The notes beneath the pieces are model-generated. The model saw nothing but the letters and a program-made list of their open reading frames with translations, made no database searches and was not told where the DNA came from. Of a stretch of DNA of 49,583 bases, positions 7,563 through 17,013 are shown in pieces (the stretch's first letter is position 1; every line of letters begins with the position of its first letter). Origin of the DNA: Paludibaculum sp. GTDB lineage: Bacteria; Acidobacteriota; Terriglobia; Bryobacterales; Bryobacteraceae. The position numbers were made by a program, and so were the translations under genes. The stretch is from NCBI GenBank assembly GCA_029973955.1, contig JARKQJ010000081.1, forward strand, positions 1 through 49,583, given 5' to 3'.

Positions 7563-8297
7563 CTACAGCCGCTTCAGGAAGAGTTTGGCTTCGGCGAAAC
7601 CCTCAAATTGCTTTTCGTCCGCCCGGAAGGCCGGAGTGTGCACGCGGCGCCGGGAGCCGTGGTGTTCCACGGGGTGTTTCAGGTGAAGCATCTCGTGAAA
7701 GAGGACGTATTCCACCACCAGGTGGGGCACCTCAGGGCGGTCCAGCAAGCTACTGAGGATGATCGCGTTGTGAGCGTGGTCGAAGTGTCCGAGGAGGGTG
7801 CGGGAAGGCCGCCGGCTCCAACCGAGCGCCGGCTTGGGCATCAGCGGGGGGAAGTAGCGGTCGCGCAGGGCATCGAAGATCTCATCGAGGTTGTAGCAGG
7901 AGCCCTGGGGCCCGGAGATGTACTTGCGGCCGCGGGAGACGCGCACGGCCTGGTGGGTGCGGCGGACATCCCGGCGGCTCATAAACTGGCGGTAGTGGAG
8001 CACCCAGTGGGAGGGTGGCGGGCGGCGAAAGAGTTTGGACAGCAGAATCCAGGCCAGCGCTTCGCGCACGGTGGAGGGGGCACCGGCCAGAATGTCGCTG
8101 AGCCGGACCTCGAGAACACCCTCCTTGAGGTGGAGCTTACCCATCGTGTTAACGTAGGGTTTCACCAGCAGATGGATGCGCGGAGGCGCGAGAGAGCGCG
8201 AAATCTGACGATAGACGCGCTCGAAGATCGCCTCGGTGGACTCCTGCGGAAGGGAGGACTGGGTTAGCTGGACTTGCATCCCTCTTCTGAATAGCAT
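7563..8297 (-). CDS. SprT-like zinc metallopeptidase domain protein
   Basis: A predicted 244-residue protein (238 if ATG 8279 is used). The C-terminal third carries the zinc-protease signature FHEMLHLKHP, in which the two histidines of HExxH and the glutamate should form the metal site and catalytic base. A third histidine follows in HHGSRRRVHTPAF, the usual SprT/YgjP/WSS1-like arrangement. No signal peptide is present, so it is probably cytoplasmic. The N-terminal ~150 residues are basic and less conserved. Substrates are unknown; family members act on proteins bound to DNA or are uncharacterised. It is divergent from fabH. Confidence 0.75.
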   Translation of the reverse strand: MLFRRGMQVQLTQSSLPQESTEAIFERVYRQISRSLAPPRIHLLVKPYVNTMGKLHLKEGVLEVRLSDILAGAPSTVREALAWILLSKLFRRPPPSHWVLHYRQFMSRRDVRRTHQAVRVSRGRKYISGPQGSCYNLDEIFDALRDRYFPPLMPKPALGWSRRPSRTLLGHFDHAHNAIILSSLLDRPEVPHLVVEYVLFHEMLHLKHPVEHHGSRRRVHTPAFRADEKQFEGFAEAKLFLKRL

Positions 8298-8420
8298 ATC
8301 AATGGAGTTTTACGTCTGATTCATTCCAGTTTGGTCCTGGCCGGGGCCGCGAGAGCGGCGGGCAGAGGCCCAACAGGCTGCGAAACGCAACTGGAAGGCC
8401 GGCTTGGGACAGGAGGTATC

Positions 8421-9410
8421 TTGCGGAACGTTAAGATTAGCGCGGTAGGAGCATGGGTTCCGCCGCGGGTGTTGACCAACGATGACTTGGCCCGGATGGT
8501 GGATACGTCGAATGAGTGGATCCTGGAGCGGACCGGGATTCAGGAGCGGCACATAGCCGATCCGGAGATGGCGACGTCGGACCTCGCCCTGGCAGCGGCC
8601 CAGGCCGCTTTGGCTCAGCGGGGCACGACGGCCGAAGATGTGGACGCAATCATCCTTTGCACGGTGACTCCGGACCACATGTTCCCCTCCACAGCCTGCA
8701 TTGTGCAGCATAAGCTGGGCGCGAAGCACGCGTGGGGCTTTGACCTGATCGCGGCCTGCTCCAGTTTTGTCTACGGCCTTACGACGGCAGCCCACCTGGT
8801 GGGCGGCGGCACGCACAAGAAGGTGCTGGTGATCGGAGCCGACACCATGAGCCGCATCATCGACTACACGGACCGTGCGACTTGCGTGCTGTTCGGGGAC
8901 GGCGCGGGCGCTTTCCTGCTTGAGCCGGGCGCCGACGACGAACCGGGTTTCATCGGCTTCCGCAATGAGATCGACGGCTCCGGCGCGGAAGTACTGCGCA
9001 TGCCGGCGGGCGGCTCACGGATGCCGCCCAGCCACGAGACAGTGGACCAGCGGCTGCACTTCGTCCACCAGGAAGGCCAGGCCGTCTTCAAGTTCGCGGT
9101 GAAGCGCATGGGAGAGATTTCCGCCCAGCTTCTCGCCCAGCACGGGCTCAAGCCGGAGCAGGTGAAGCTGATGATCCCGCACCAGGCCAACCGCCGCATC
9201 ATTCTGGCCTGCGCGGACCGCCTCGGCATGCCGCACGAAAACGTGCTCATCAACATCGAACGCTACGGCAACACCACGGCGGGCACCATCCCGATCGCCA
9301 CGCACGAAGCCTACACAACGGGACGCCTCCAAAAGGGCGACATGGTTCTGTTCGCGGCAGTGGGCGCGGGCTTCACCGTAGGCGCCAACCTGTGGCGCTG
9401 GTGGCTGTAG
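8421..9410 (+). CDS. fabH: Beta-ketoacyl-ACP synthase III
   Basis: Predicted 329-residue initiating condensing enzyme of type II fatty acid synthesis, joining acetyl-CoA or a branched acyl-CoA to malonyl-ACP. The catalytic triad is visible: Cys113 in AACSSFVYGL, His254 in IPHQANRR and Asn284 in ERYGNTTAG, close to the E. coli numbering 112/244/274. The start is set at TTG 8421 because AGGAGG (8411-8416) lies just 4 nt upstream and the resulting length fits the family; an in-frame ATG at 8331 would add a 30-residue tail of unusual composition without a ribosome binding site. It stands alone, without other fab genes nearby. A strong inverted repeat follows the stop codon. Confidence 0.95.
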   Translation: MRNVKISAVGAWVPPRVLTNDDLARMVDTSNEWILERTGIQERHIADPEMATSDLALAAAQAALAQRGTTAEDVDAIILCTVTPDHMFPSTACIVQHKLGAKHAWGFDLIAACSSFVYGLTTAAHLVGGGTHKKVLVIGADTMSRIIDYTDRATCVLFGDGAGAFLLEPGADDEPGFIGFRNEIDGSGAEVLRMPAGGSRMPPSHETVDQRLHFVHQEGQAVFKFAVKRMGEISAQLLAQHGLKPEQVKLMIPHQANRRIILACADRLGMPHENVLINIERYGNTTAGTIPIATHEAYTTGRLQKGDMVLFAAVGAGFTVGANLWRWWL

Positions 9411-9440
9411 CCGAACCGCAGGAAAGAGAGACCTTGCTCC

Positions 9441-9482
9441 ATGGGGCGCTTCCCGGATAAGATCCGCAGGGAAGCGCCCCAT
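9441..9482 (+). terminator. Perfect 14-bp inverted repeat between fabH and sulfatase
   Basis: ATGGGGCGCTTCCC (9441-9454) and its exact complement at 9469-9482 are separated by 14 nt that can form a small inner stem (GGAT/ATCC). It lies 30 nt after the fabH stop and could terminate fabH transcription, though no T-run follows. The right arm includes the first two bases of the sulfatase ATG, so the same hairpin in a read-through transcript would bury that start codon. Confidence 0.6.
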
Positions 9483-10875
9483 GCCATATTCCGGATCAGT
9501 TTCCAGACGCGCGTTCTGCGCCGCCTCGCTTGGGCTGGCCGCCCCGGCGCCGGCGCCGCGCAACGTGGTTTTCATTCTTGCCGATGACCTCGGATGGTCC
9601 GACCTCGCCTGCTACGGCGGGGACTTGCACGAGACGCCGAATCTCGATGCCCTGGCCCGGGCGGGCGTCCGCTTCACTCACGCCTACTCGGCCTCGCCGG
9701 TCTGCTCCCCGACGCGCGCCTCCATCCACACCGGCCTGCATCCGGCGCGCCTCCACATGACCATCTGGCGCGAGCAGGCCCAACTGCCGCCGGAGGACAA
9801 GCCACTGCGCACGCCGAAAACGGTGGAAGACCTGCCGCAGAAGCTCACCACCGTCGCCGAAGCTCTGCGCGGCGCCGGCCACCTCACTTTCCATGTGGGG
9901 AAGTGGCACCTGGGCGGCCCCGACAACTACCCTGAAAATCATGGCTTCGACGCCAACATAGGCGGCACTCACTGGGGCGCTCCGCAGAGCTACTTTTACC
10001 CCTACCGCGGCAACCGCTGGTTCGGCGGCGAACCGCGCTACGTGCCAGGCCTGTACGGCGGCAAGCCTGGCGAGTTCCTGACAGACCGCCTCACCACCGA
10101 AGCCCTGCGCCTGCTCGACACCACCGAAAGCCGACCATTCTTCCTCAGCCTGAACTTCCACAACCCGCACACACCGATCGAGGCCAAACCACAACTGGTA
10201 GAACGCTACAGGTCTCGACTCCGCCCTGGCATGAACCACAGCAACGCCACCTACGCAGCCATGGTGCAATCACTCGACGAAAATGTGGGGCGAGTGGTGC
10301 GGTATCTCAGCGAGCGCAAGCTGGCCGCCAACACGCTGCTGGTGTTCGCTTCGGACAACGGCGGCTTCATCGGCAGGAACCAGGGCCAGACAGTGACCAG
10401 CAACGCTCCGCTGCGCTCGGGCAAGGGATCGCTGTATGAAGGCGGCGTGCGGGTTCCGCTGATCGTCGCGGGCCCCGGAGTGGCGCGCGGCGAGGTGTGC
10501 CGGGAGCCGGTGATCTCGTGTGATCTCTACCCCACGCTGATCGCTGCCGGCGGAGCGCAGCCGGAACGCACTCCGGATGCCCTGCCGCTGGGGCCACTGC
10601 TCCAGAACCCTTCTGCCCGCCTGGACCGCGAAGCACTGTTCTTCCACTACCCCCAGTACTACGACACCACCACGCCGGTGAGCGCCATCCGCGCCGGCCG
10701 CTGGAAGTTGCTGGAGTATTTCGAGGACGGCCACACCGAGCTCTACGACCTGGACAACGATCCCAGCGAGACCCGCGATCTCGCGAGGGACAATCCCGTC
10801 AAAGCCGCGGAACTGCTAGCCCGGCTCAAGTCCTGGCGGACCCAGGTGGACGCTCAGGTGCCCACCCGGGCCTAA
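9481..10875 (+). CDS. Sulfatase (arylsulfatase family), exported
   Basis: Predicted 464-residue type I sulfatase hydrolysing sulfate esters, probably on sugars or polysaccharides. The start has an SRRAF-type Tat signal (residues 8-20). Metal ligands appear in ILADDLGWSD (Asp35, Asp36). The sulfatase signature CSPTR begins at Cys75, the residue converted to formylglycine in this family; CSPTRAS is the fully canonical form. HVGKWHLG and a C-terminal ELYDLDNDPSETRDLA segment are typical of the family. No formylglycine-generating enzyme is encoded in the window. The ATG at 9481 sits in the right arm of a strong hairpin and lacks a visible ribosome binding site. It converges on the aminotransferase gene with a 7-nt gap. 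Confidence 0.93.
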   Translation: MPYSGSVSRRAFCAASLGLAAPAPAPRNVVFILADDLGWSDLACYGGDLHETPNLDALARAGVRFTHAYSASPVCSPTRASIHTGLHPARLHMTIWREQAQLPPEDKPLRTPKTVEDLPQKLTTVAEALRGAGHLTFHVGKWHLGGPDNYPENHGFDANIGGTHWGAPQSYFYPYRGNRWFGGEPRYVPGLYGGKPGEFLTDRLTTEALRLLDTTESRPFFLSLNFHNPHTPIEAKPQLVERYRSRLRPGMNHSNATYAAMVQSLDENVGRVVRYLSERKLAANTLLVFASDNGGFIGRNQGQTVTSNAPLRSGKGSLYEGGVRVPLIVAGPGVARGEVCREPVISCDLYPTLIAAGGAQPERTPDALPLGPLLQNPSARLDREALFFHYPQYYDTTTPVSAIRAGRWKLLEYFEDGHTELYDLDNDPSETRDLARDNPVKAAELLARLKSWRTQVDAQVPTRA

Positions 10876-10882
10876 GGCCGAA

Positions 10883-12007
10883 TCAGGCTTTCCAGCCTTC
10901 GGCTTTCAGCGCCTCGCCCAACGTTTCAAGCAGCAGCTTCACGTTTTCGGCCGAGGAACCATAGCCCATGGTGCCGATGCGGAAGACCTTGCCGGCCAGC
11001 GGCCCGAGCCCGCCGGCGATTTCAATGCCGTGTTCGGCCATCAGCCGCTTGCGCACGTTGAGCTCGTTGACGCCCTCCGGCACCAGCGGCGTATTCAGCG
11101 TCCACAAACGGTGCCCCGGCTGCACCAGCATACCGACACCGAGTTCGGCCAACCCGGCCACGAAGGCCTCATGGTTCGCCTTGTGCCGCGCAAAGCGAGC
11201 GTCGAGTCCTTCCTCGGCGATGATGGCCAGCGACTCGCGCAAGGCGTAGAACATGGAGATCGGCGCGGTGTGGTGATAGCGGTGCGCGCTCTCGTAGTAG
11301 TCGAGCAGCAGCTTCAGGTCGAGGTACCAGCTGACGGAGCTTTCCTTGCGGTTGCGGAGCCAATCCAGGGCTCGCGGAGAGCAGGTGATGGGGGCCAGGC
11401 CCGGCGGGCAGCCGAGGGCCTTCTGCGTGCCGCTATACGCGACGTCGATGCCGCACTCATCCACATTGATGGGCATGCCGCCCAGGCTGGTGACGCAGTC
11501 GGCGATCACCAGCGCGCCGGCATCGTGCGCGGCCTGGCAGATGCCGTGGCCGGGCTGATGGGCGCCGGTGGAGGTTTCGGCGTTGACGAACGCCACCACC
11601 TGGGGCTTTTCGGCGGCGATGAACTGGCGCGCTTCGGCGTCGGTGTAGGTCTCGCCCCAGGGCTTCTCGAAGCGGGCGATGACGGCGCCGTGGCGGCGGG
11701 CCATCTCGGTGAGCCGGTCGCTGAAATAGCCGTTGGCGAACATCGCCACTTTCGTGCCGGGTTCGACAAAGTTGGTGATGGCGCACTCCATCCCGGCGCT
11801 GCCGGTGCCGGAGAGCACCATGGTGAACTCGTTCGCGGTGCCGAAGCAGAGCTTGAGCCAGCCGCGGATCTCCTCGTTCACCTGGAAGAAGAACGGGTCG
11901 AGGTGGCCGACGATCGGCTGCCGCATGGCTTCATACACCCGCGGATGGACCGGAGACGGGCCGGGGCCAAACAGATGGCGGGTAGGCGGTTGAAGGGGGG
12001 TGGCCAT
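10883..12007 (-). CDS. Class V aminotransferase, serine-pyruvate/alanine-glyoxylate type
   Basis: Predicted 374-residue PLP-dependent cytoplasmic enzyme. The family opening FGPGPSPVHPRVYEAM, the substrate-binding SGTGSAGME and the PLP-lysine motif YSGTQKALGCPPG (Lys196) are all present. Members transfer the amino group of alanine or serine to glyoxylate, in photorespiration-like or serine-cycle metabolism; the precise substrate pair cannot be read from the sequence. The start at 12007 (MATPLQPP) matches the family; the frame is open further upstream but is antisense to hrpB. It is divergent from hrpB with only 15 nt between the two start codons. Confidence 0.93.
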   Translation of the reverse strand: MATPLQPPTRHLFGPGPSPVHPRVYEAMRQPIVGHLDPFFFQVNEEIRGWLKLCFGTANEFTMVLSGTGSAGMECAITNFVEPGTKVAMFANGYFSDRLTEMARRHGAVIARFEKPWGETYTDAEARQFIAAEKPQVVAFVNAETSTGAHQPGHGICQAAHDAGALVIADCVTSLGGMPINVDECGIDVAYSGTQKALGCPPGLAPITCSPRALDWLRNRKESSVSWYLDLKLLLDYYESAHRYHHTAPISMFYALRESLAIIAEEGLDARFARHKANHEAFVAGLAELGVGMLVQPGHRLWTLNTPLVPEGVNELNVRKRLMAEHGIEIAGGLGPLAGKVFRIGTMGYGSSAENVKLLLETLGEALKAEGWKA

Positions 12008-12022
12008 AGCTACAGTGTATAT

Positions 12023-14323
12023 GTGGAGAGTCTGCCGGTAGACGCAGTGCTGCCCCAGGTGGCGGCCGGCCTGCGGGAGTGGAAGAACCTGGTGCTGGAA
12101 GCCCCGCCCGGCGCGGGCAAGACTACGCGCGTGCCCGCGGCGCTTCTGGACGCCTTCGCCGGCGAGGTGCTGGTGCTGGAGCCGCGCCGGCTGGCCGCGC
12201 GGCTGGCAGCCCGCCGCGTGGCTGAGGAGCGCGGGGAAGCGGTAGGCCGGACTGTCGGCTATCAGGTGCGCTTCGAGCAGGTAGGCGGCCAGCAGACGCG
12301 CCTCAAGTTCCTCACCGAGGGCGTGCTGACGCGGCGGATGCTCTCCGACCCCCGGCTCAAGGGTGTCTCCGCCGTGGTGCTCGACGAGTTTCACGAGCGC
12401 CACCTGGAAGGCGATCTCGCCCTGGCGCTGCTGCGCCGCCTGCAGGCCTCATCACGGCCGGACCTGCGCTTGCTGGGCATGTCGGCCACGCTCGACGGCG
12501 CGGCTGTGGCGCAGTTTCTCGACAACTGCCCCGTGATCCGCAGCGAAGGGCGGCTGTATCCGCTGGAAGTCGAGTACACACCGCACTCGGCTGAGTCACT
12601 GGATGAACTGGTGGCCGGCGCCGTCGATCGCCTCATCCGGTCGCAGCCCGAAGGCGACATCCTGGTATTCCTTCCCGGCGCCGCCGAAATCCGCCGCGCC
12701 CAGCGCACACTCGAAGCCTGGGGCGGGCGCACCGGAATCGAAGTGCTGCCGCTCTACGGCGACCTGCCGCCCGACGAGCAGGACCGCGCCGTGCGCCGCG
12801 GCCCGGCGCGCAAGGTGATCCTTTCCACCAACGTCGCCGAATCGTCCATCACCATCCCCGGCGTGCGCGCGGTGGTCGATTCGGGGCTGGCGCGGGTGGC
12901 CACGGATTCCGCCTGGACCGGCCTGCCGCGGCTCACTGTGTCGCGCGTCTCCCGCGCCTCCGCCACGCAGCGCGCCGGCCGCGCCGGCCGCACCGGCCCG
13001 GGCCGCGTCATCCGCCTGTTCTCCCAGGAAGACTTCCTGCGCCGCCCCGAGAGCGACCGGCCGGAGATTCTGCGCCGCGAGCTTTCGCAACTCTTTCTCC
13101 ACCTGCATTCGGCCGGCGTGCGGGAACCGCATGAGCTCCAGTGGCTGGACCCGCCCATGGAAGAGGCGCTGGCAGCCGCCGAAGAGCTGCTGCACCGCCT
13201 CGGTGCGCTGGACGAGGGCGGCGGCGTCACCGCCTTCGGCCGCCGCATGGCTTCCCTGCCCCTGCATCCGCGCCTGGCCGCTCTCGCGCTCCACGGAGGC
13301 GCCGCCGGTTGCGCGGCCGCGGCAGAGCTCTCCGCCAACAATCCGGCCCAGGCCCGCCAGGTAGAGCAGCAGCTTCGCCGCCAGGCGGGTCCGGCGCGGG
13401 GCCTGCCGCTGGAGACCGCTTACCTGCGCGCGTTCCCCGACCGCGTAGCGCGCCGGCGCAAGGGTTTGGAACTGCTGCTCTCGAACGGCCGGGCCGCCGT
13501 GCTCGCCTCCAACGACGGCCTGGAAAAGGCGGAGTTCTTCGTCGCCGTGGATATCGAGGAGCGCCCGGACAAAGGCCTGCCGATCGTGCGCCAGGCCGCG
13601 CCCATCCCGCCGGACCTGCTATTGGAGGTCTTCCCGGATCGCGTCGAGGGCCGCGACACGCTGGAATGGAATCGCACCGCCGAGCGTGTGGAATCCCTCA
13701 GCGCACTGGTCTATGACGAGCTGGTCATCGAGGAGTCCCGCAGCCACACCCCTCCGCCCGAGGCGGCCGCGGAGATGCTGGCGAAGAAGGCCCTGGAGAC
13801 GGGCCTGCAGCGCTTTGCGGACGTGGAGGCGATCGCGGCGCTGGAAGGCCGCGTGAGGTTCGCGGGACTGGGTTCACTGCGCATCGAGGAGACGCTGAGG
13901 ACGCTTTGCGCCGGCTTGAAGTCGTTCGCCGAACTCGAGCGCATGGCCCGCGACGGCGGCCTGGAAGCCGCCCTGCTGGCCGATCTCGGACCGGACGCCG
14001 CGCGCAGGCTGGACCAGTGGGCCCCGGCTCGGATTCAGCTCCCCTCCGGCAGGTGGGCCAAGGTCACCTACGTGGAAGGCCAGCCGCCGTGGGTCTCCTC
14101 GCGGCTGCAGGATTTCTTCGGCATGAGCGAAACGCCGCGCGTGGGCCGCGAGCAGACGCCGCTGGTGGTCCACCTGCTGGCCCCCAACCGCCGGCCGGTG
14201 CAGATGACGCAGGACCTGGCTGGCTTCTGGCAGCGGCTCTACCCGCAGGTTCGCAAGGAGCTGAGCCGGCGCTACCCGCGGCACGCCTGGCCCGAGAATC
14301 CCTACAATGCGTACAAGGACTGA
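12023..14323 (+). CDS. hrpB: ATP-dependent helicase HrpB
   Basis: Predicted 766-residue DEAH-type helicase of the HrpB family. Motif I is APPGAGKTTR (27-36), motif II is DEFH (121-124), motif III is SATLDG, and motif VI is QRAGRAGRTGPGR. HA2 and HrpB C-terminal regions follow, ending PENPYNAYKD. GTG 12023 is chosen because the residues that follow, ESLPVDAVLPQV, match the usual N-terminus of the family; sequence upstream is antisense to the aminotransferase gene. No ribosome binding site precedes it, and only 15 nt separate it from the divergent start, so a leaderless mRNA is possible. The cellular role of HrpB is poorly defined (RNA metabolism). The next gene starts 1 nt after the stop. Confidence 0.95.
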   Translation: MESLPVDAVLPQVAAGLREWKNLVLEAPPGAGKTTRVPAALLDAFAGEVLVLEPRRLAARLAARRVAEERGEAVGRTVGYQVRFEQVGGQQTRLKFLTEGVLTRRMLSDPRLKGVSAVVLDEFHERHLEGDLALALLRRLQASSRPDLRLLGMSATLDGAAVAQFLDNCPVIRSEGRLYPLEVEYTPHSAESLDELVAGAVDRLIRSQPEGDILVFLPGAAEIRRAQRTLEAWGGRTGIEVLPLYGDLPPDEQDRAVRRGPARKVILSTNVAESSITIPGVRAVVDSGLARVATDSAWTGLPRLTVSRVSRASATQRAGRAGRTGPGRVIRLFSQEDFLRRPESDRPEILRRELSQLFLHLHSAGVREPHELQWLDPPMEEALAAAEELLHRLGALDEGGGVTAFGRRMASLPLHPRLAALALHGGAAGCAAAAELSANNPAQARQVEQQLRRQAGPARGLPLETAYLRAFPDRVARRRKGLELLLSNGRAAVLASNDGLEKAEFFVAVDIEERPDKGLPIVRQAAPIPPDLLLEVFPDRVEGRDTLEWNRTAERVESLSALVYDELVIEESRSHTPPPEAAAEMLAKKALETGLQRFADVEAIAALEGRVRFAGLGSLRIEETLRTLCAGLKSFAELERMARDGGLEAALLADLGPDAARRLDQWAPARIQLPSGRWAKVTYVEGQPPWVSSRLQDFFGMSETPRVGREQTPLVVHLLAPNRRPVQMTQDLAGFWQRLYPQVRKELSRRYPRHAWPENPYNAYKD

Positions 14324-14324
14324 C

Positions 14325-15521
14325 ATGAGACTTCTCGTTGGAATGCTCCTGTGCGGCGCGGCCCTGCTGCACGCCCAGAGCGGCATATGGCTCGCCACCC
14401 TGGACGTGGAAGGACGCAAGGTGGATTTCATGCTCGAACTGCAGCAGCGACCCGGCGAGTGGCGGGGCGCTATCCACGACGGCGACCGCCCCATCTGGTC
14501 CACGTCCGGCAGCATCAAGCAAGGCGCGCTCGAACTGCGCTGGGACTACTTCGATTCCACCCTCAAGGCCAAAATCGACGGCCTCAAGATGACCGGCGTC
14601 TACGCCCGCCGCACCCGCGCCGGCATCGTCGAGCGCCAGTTGACCGCGGTACGCGGCAAGGCCCTCATGAAGGGCAGCAAGGCGCCCTCCATTTTCGCCG
14701 GCAAGTGGCGCATCCAATCCGACGCCGAACGCGGCGCCAAGGTGATGGAAGGCGAGTTCAAGCAGAACGGCGCCCTCGTGCGCGGCACCATTCAACGCGT
14801 GGACGGCGACTTCGGTACTCTCACCGGGCGTGCTGTGGGCAACGAACTGACGCTCAGCCACTTCGACGGCATCCGCGCCACGCTCATCGAGATGGAGATG
14901 CAGTCCGATGGCACGCTCAAAGGCACCATCGACGGCAGGACCCACTTCACCGCCGCCCGCGACGCCGATGCCGCCAAACTCGGCATCCCTGCCCCGCCCG
15001 ATCCCGCCAACTATGTCGCCGTGAAGAACCCCAACGAGCCGCTGAAGTTCCGCTTCCAGGACCTCTCCGGCAACTGGGTTTCTTCAGAGGACGCCCAATT
15101 CCAAGGCAAGGCCATGATCGTTACCATCATGGGCTCGTGGTGTCCCAACTGCCACGACGAAGCGGAATTCCTGACGGAACTGGACGGCAAGTACCGCGCA
15201 CAGGGGCTGGAGATCGTCGCCCTTGGGTTCGAGTACACCGGGGACTTGGGCCGCGACCGCGAACAGCTCCGCGCATTCGGCCGCCGTCACAATGTGAACT
15301 ACACCGTTCTGCTGGCCGGCACCACGGAAGACGGCGCGGTACTCAAGGCGTTGCCGCAACTGGCCAACTTCGGCGGCTATCCCGCAACGATTTACCTGGA
15401 TCGCAGCCACCGTGTGGCGCAAGTGCATGCCGGCTTCGCAGGCCCCGCCAACGCAACGGAGCACGCCAAACTGAAGGCGGAGATCGAAGCCCTGGTCACT
15501 GGACTGCTCAGCAAACATTAA
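14325..15521 (+). CDS. Secreted TlpA-like thioredoxin-fold protein
   Basis: Predicted 398-residue protein. The first ~17 residues (MRLLVGMLLCGAALLHA) form a signal peptide, so it works outside the cytoplasm. Residues about 20-215 are a beta-rich region of unassigned family with repeated FxGxW-like and GTI-type turns. The C-terminal ~150 residues are a TlpA/peroxiredoxin-like thioredoxin fold with the active-site motif WCPNC (Cys273, Cys276) and a cis-proline segment GGYPATIYLD. It probably reduces or oxidises periplasmic disulfides. ATG 14325 follows the hrpB stop directly, indicating coupling in one transcript; ATG 14307 is in frame but would overlap hrpB and spoil the signal peptide. Confidence 0.85.
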   Translation: MRLLVGMLLCGAALLHAQSGIWLATLDVEGRKVDFMLELQQRPGEWRGAIHDGDRPIWSTSGSIKQGALELRWDYFDSTLKAKIDGLKMTGVYARRTRAGIVERQLTAVRGKALMKGSKAPSIFAGKWRIQSDAERGAKVMEGEFKQNGALVRGTIQRVDGDFGTLTGRAVGNELTLSHFDGIRATLIEMEMQSDGTLKGTIDGRTHFTAARDADAAKLGIPAPPDPANYVAVKNPNEPLKFRFQDLSGNWVSSEDAQFQGKAMIVTIMGSWCPNCHDEAEFLTELDGKYRAQGLEIVALGFEYTGDLGRDREQLRAFGRRHNVNYTVLLAGTTEDGAVLKALPQLANFGGYPATIYLDRSHRVAQVHAGFAGPANATEHAKLKAEIEALVTGLLSKH

Positions 15522-15558
15522 CTAAGACCTCCGCATCCGCAACCGATAGGTAGGCTCA

Positions 15559-17013
15559 GTGGCCTACTTGCAGGACCGGCGTGACCGGCTGACCGCGGCG
15601 CAGGAGACTCTGCAACTCCGGGCGGACCTCGACCTGGCCGCCCGAATCCACATCTCAAGCCTGCCGCAGCTCTTCATGCTTGTGCTGCTTGGCACCGGCG
15701 GGGAGGTGGTAAGCCATCTCCCCTGGGAGTACTTCGGCGTATTGAGCTGGCAGGCGCTGGTGGCGGCCTTCCGGATGCGCCTCACCAGGCTGGCCAACAG
15801 GAAACACGAAGGAAGCCGCGCCCGTCTGAACCGGAGGCTTGCTCCCGCGGCTCTGCTGGTGGCCGGCGGCTGGAGCGTTCTGCTCTGCCTCATCTTTCAA
15901 CGGCACGGTGTGGAGGGTTGGACGGCGACGCTGTCCCTGGCCGCATTGACCGCCTTCGCCGCCGGCGCGCTCAGCACGCTGATCTCGCACTACCGCCTCT
16001 TCGCCTGGTATATCGTCCTGCTGAATGTGCCGCCGGTGGCGGTGCTCTTCACCCGGTTCGAGCGGCACTGTACCATCGCCGGCTTCGGGATTACCGTATT
16101 CACGGTTTTCATCCTCGTCCAGGGCCGGCGCCTGAACAACAGCTACTGGGCGGGAATGCTCGACCATGCGCTGCTCTCGGTGAAGATGCAGGAACTCGAA
16201 GCCGCGCGGAAAGAGGCCGAACAGGCCAGCCGCACGAAGAGCGAGTTTCTTTCCAACATGAGCCACGAGTTGCGCACGCCGATGAACGGCATCCTCGGCA
16301 TGACGGAACTGGCGCTGGAGACCGGGCTCGATCAGGAACAGCGCGAATACCTGGAAGCCGCGCAGACCTCCGCCAAATCGCTCTTGCGGCAGGTCGACCA
16401 GGTGCTGGACCTTTCCAAGGCCGAGGCAGGGCTCATGGACCTGCTCAATGAACGGTTCAATCTGAGGCAGGCGATGGAGGAGATCCGCCTGTCCTACCAG
16501 TCTGACGCCGCGATGCGCGGACTGGCGCTTACCGTGGCGGTGGACCCTTTGGTGCCAGCTTGCGTCGTGGGCGATAGGAGCCGCCTTCGCCAGGTCCTGT
16601 CGCATCTGCTGGATAACGCTTTGAAGTTCACGGAGTGCGGAGCAGTCTGCCTGCGGGTACAGCCGGGCGAACTACGGCTCAATGGCATCACTCTGCGCTT
16701 CGAAGTTCGCGACACGGGCGTAGGCATCCCGGAGCGGCTGCGCGAAGAGATCTTCAAGCCCTTCGTGCAGGTGGACGGCTCATTCAGCCGGCGCCGCGGC
16801 GGCATCGGGCTCGGCTTGCCGCTCAGCGCCCGCCTGGTGACGCTCATGGGCGGTCATCTGGAGGTTGAATCCGCCCCGGGGCAGGGCTCGACCTTCCGCT
16901 TCACCATCAGATTTGAACTCAGCGAAGAGGAGGCCGTGCAGGCGATCAGCTCAACTTCCAAGGCTTGCGATAGCGGCGTGTCACCAGTTTGTCCGCCTGC
17001 GAGCTGTTGGTGA
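15559..17013 (+). CDS. Membrane sensor histidine kinase
   Basis: Predicted 484-residue sensor kinase starting at GTG 15559. Several hydrophobic helices lie in about residues 30-190, with no extracellular sensor domain. A coiled linker ([16 protein letters not shown]) leads to the HisKA domain with H-box [13 protein letters not shown] (phosphorylated His236). The HATPase domain has an N box ([10 protein letters not shown]), G1 (RDTGVGIP) and G2 ([12 protein letters not shown]). The order resembles the core of BarA/TodS-like hybrid kinases, but there is no receiver domain and no response regulator gene beside it, so the partner is unknown. The last ~23 codons overlap the convergent oxidoreductase gene by 68 nt and look non-conserved. 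Confidence 0.9.
   Translation: MAYLQDRRDRLTAAQETLQLRADLDLAARIHISSLPQLFMLVLLGTGGEVVSHLPWEYFGVLSWQALVAAFRMRLTRLANRKHEGSRARLNRRLAPAALLVAGGWSVLLCLIFQRHGVEGWTATLSLAALTAFAAGALSTLISHYRLFAWYIVLLNVPPVAVLFTRFERHCTIAGFGITVFTVFILVQGRRLNNSYWAGMLDHALLSVKMQELEAARKEAEQASRTKSEFLSNMSHELRTPMNGILGMTELALETGLDQEQREYLEAAQTSAKSLLRQVDQVLDLSKAEAGLMDLLNERFNLRQAMEEIRLSYQSDAAMRGLALTVAVDPLVPACVVGDRSRLRQVLSHLLDNALKFTECGAVCLRVQPGELRLNGITLRFEVRDTGVGIPERLREEIFKPFVQVDGSFSRRRGGIGLGLPLSARLVTLMGGHLEVESAPGQGSTFRFTIRFELSEEEAVQAISSTSKACDSGVSPVCPPASCW

Noticed and set aside
8331..8420. 30-residue N-terminal extension of FabH
   Set aside because: No ribosome binding site at ATG 8331; the TTG at 8421 has AGGAGG upstream and gives the family length.
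11030..12022. N-terminal extension of hrpB over the aminotransferase gene
   Set aside because: The extension is antisense to a well-defined aminotransferase; the HrpB N-terminus matches GTG 12023.
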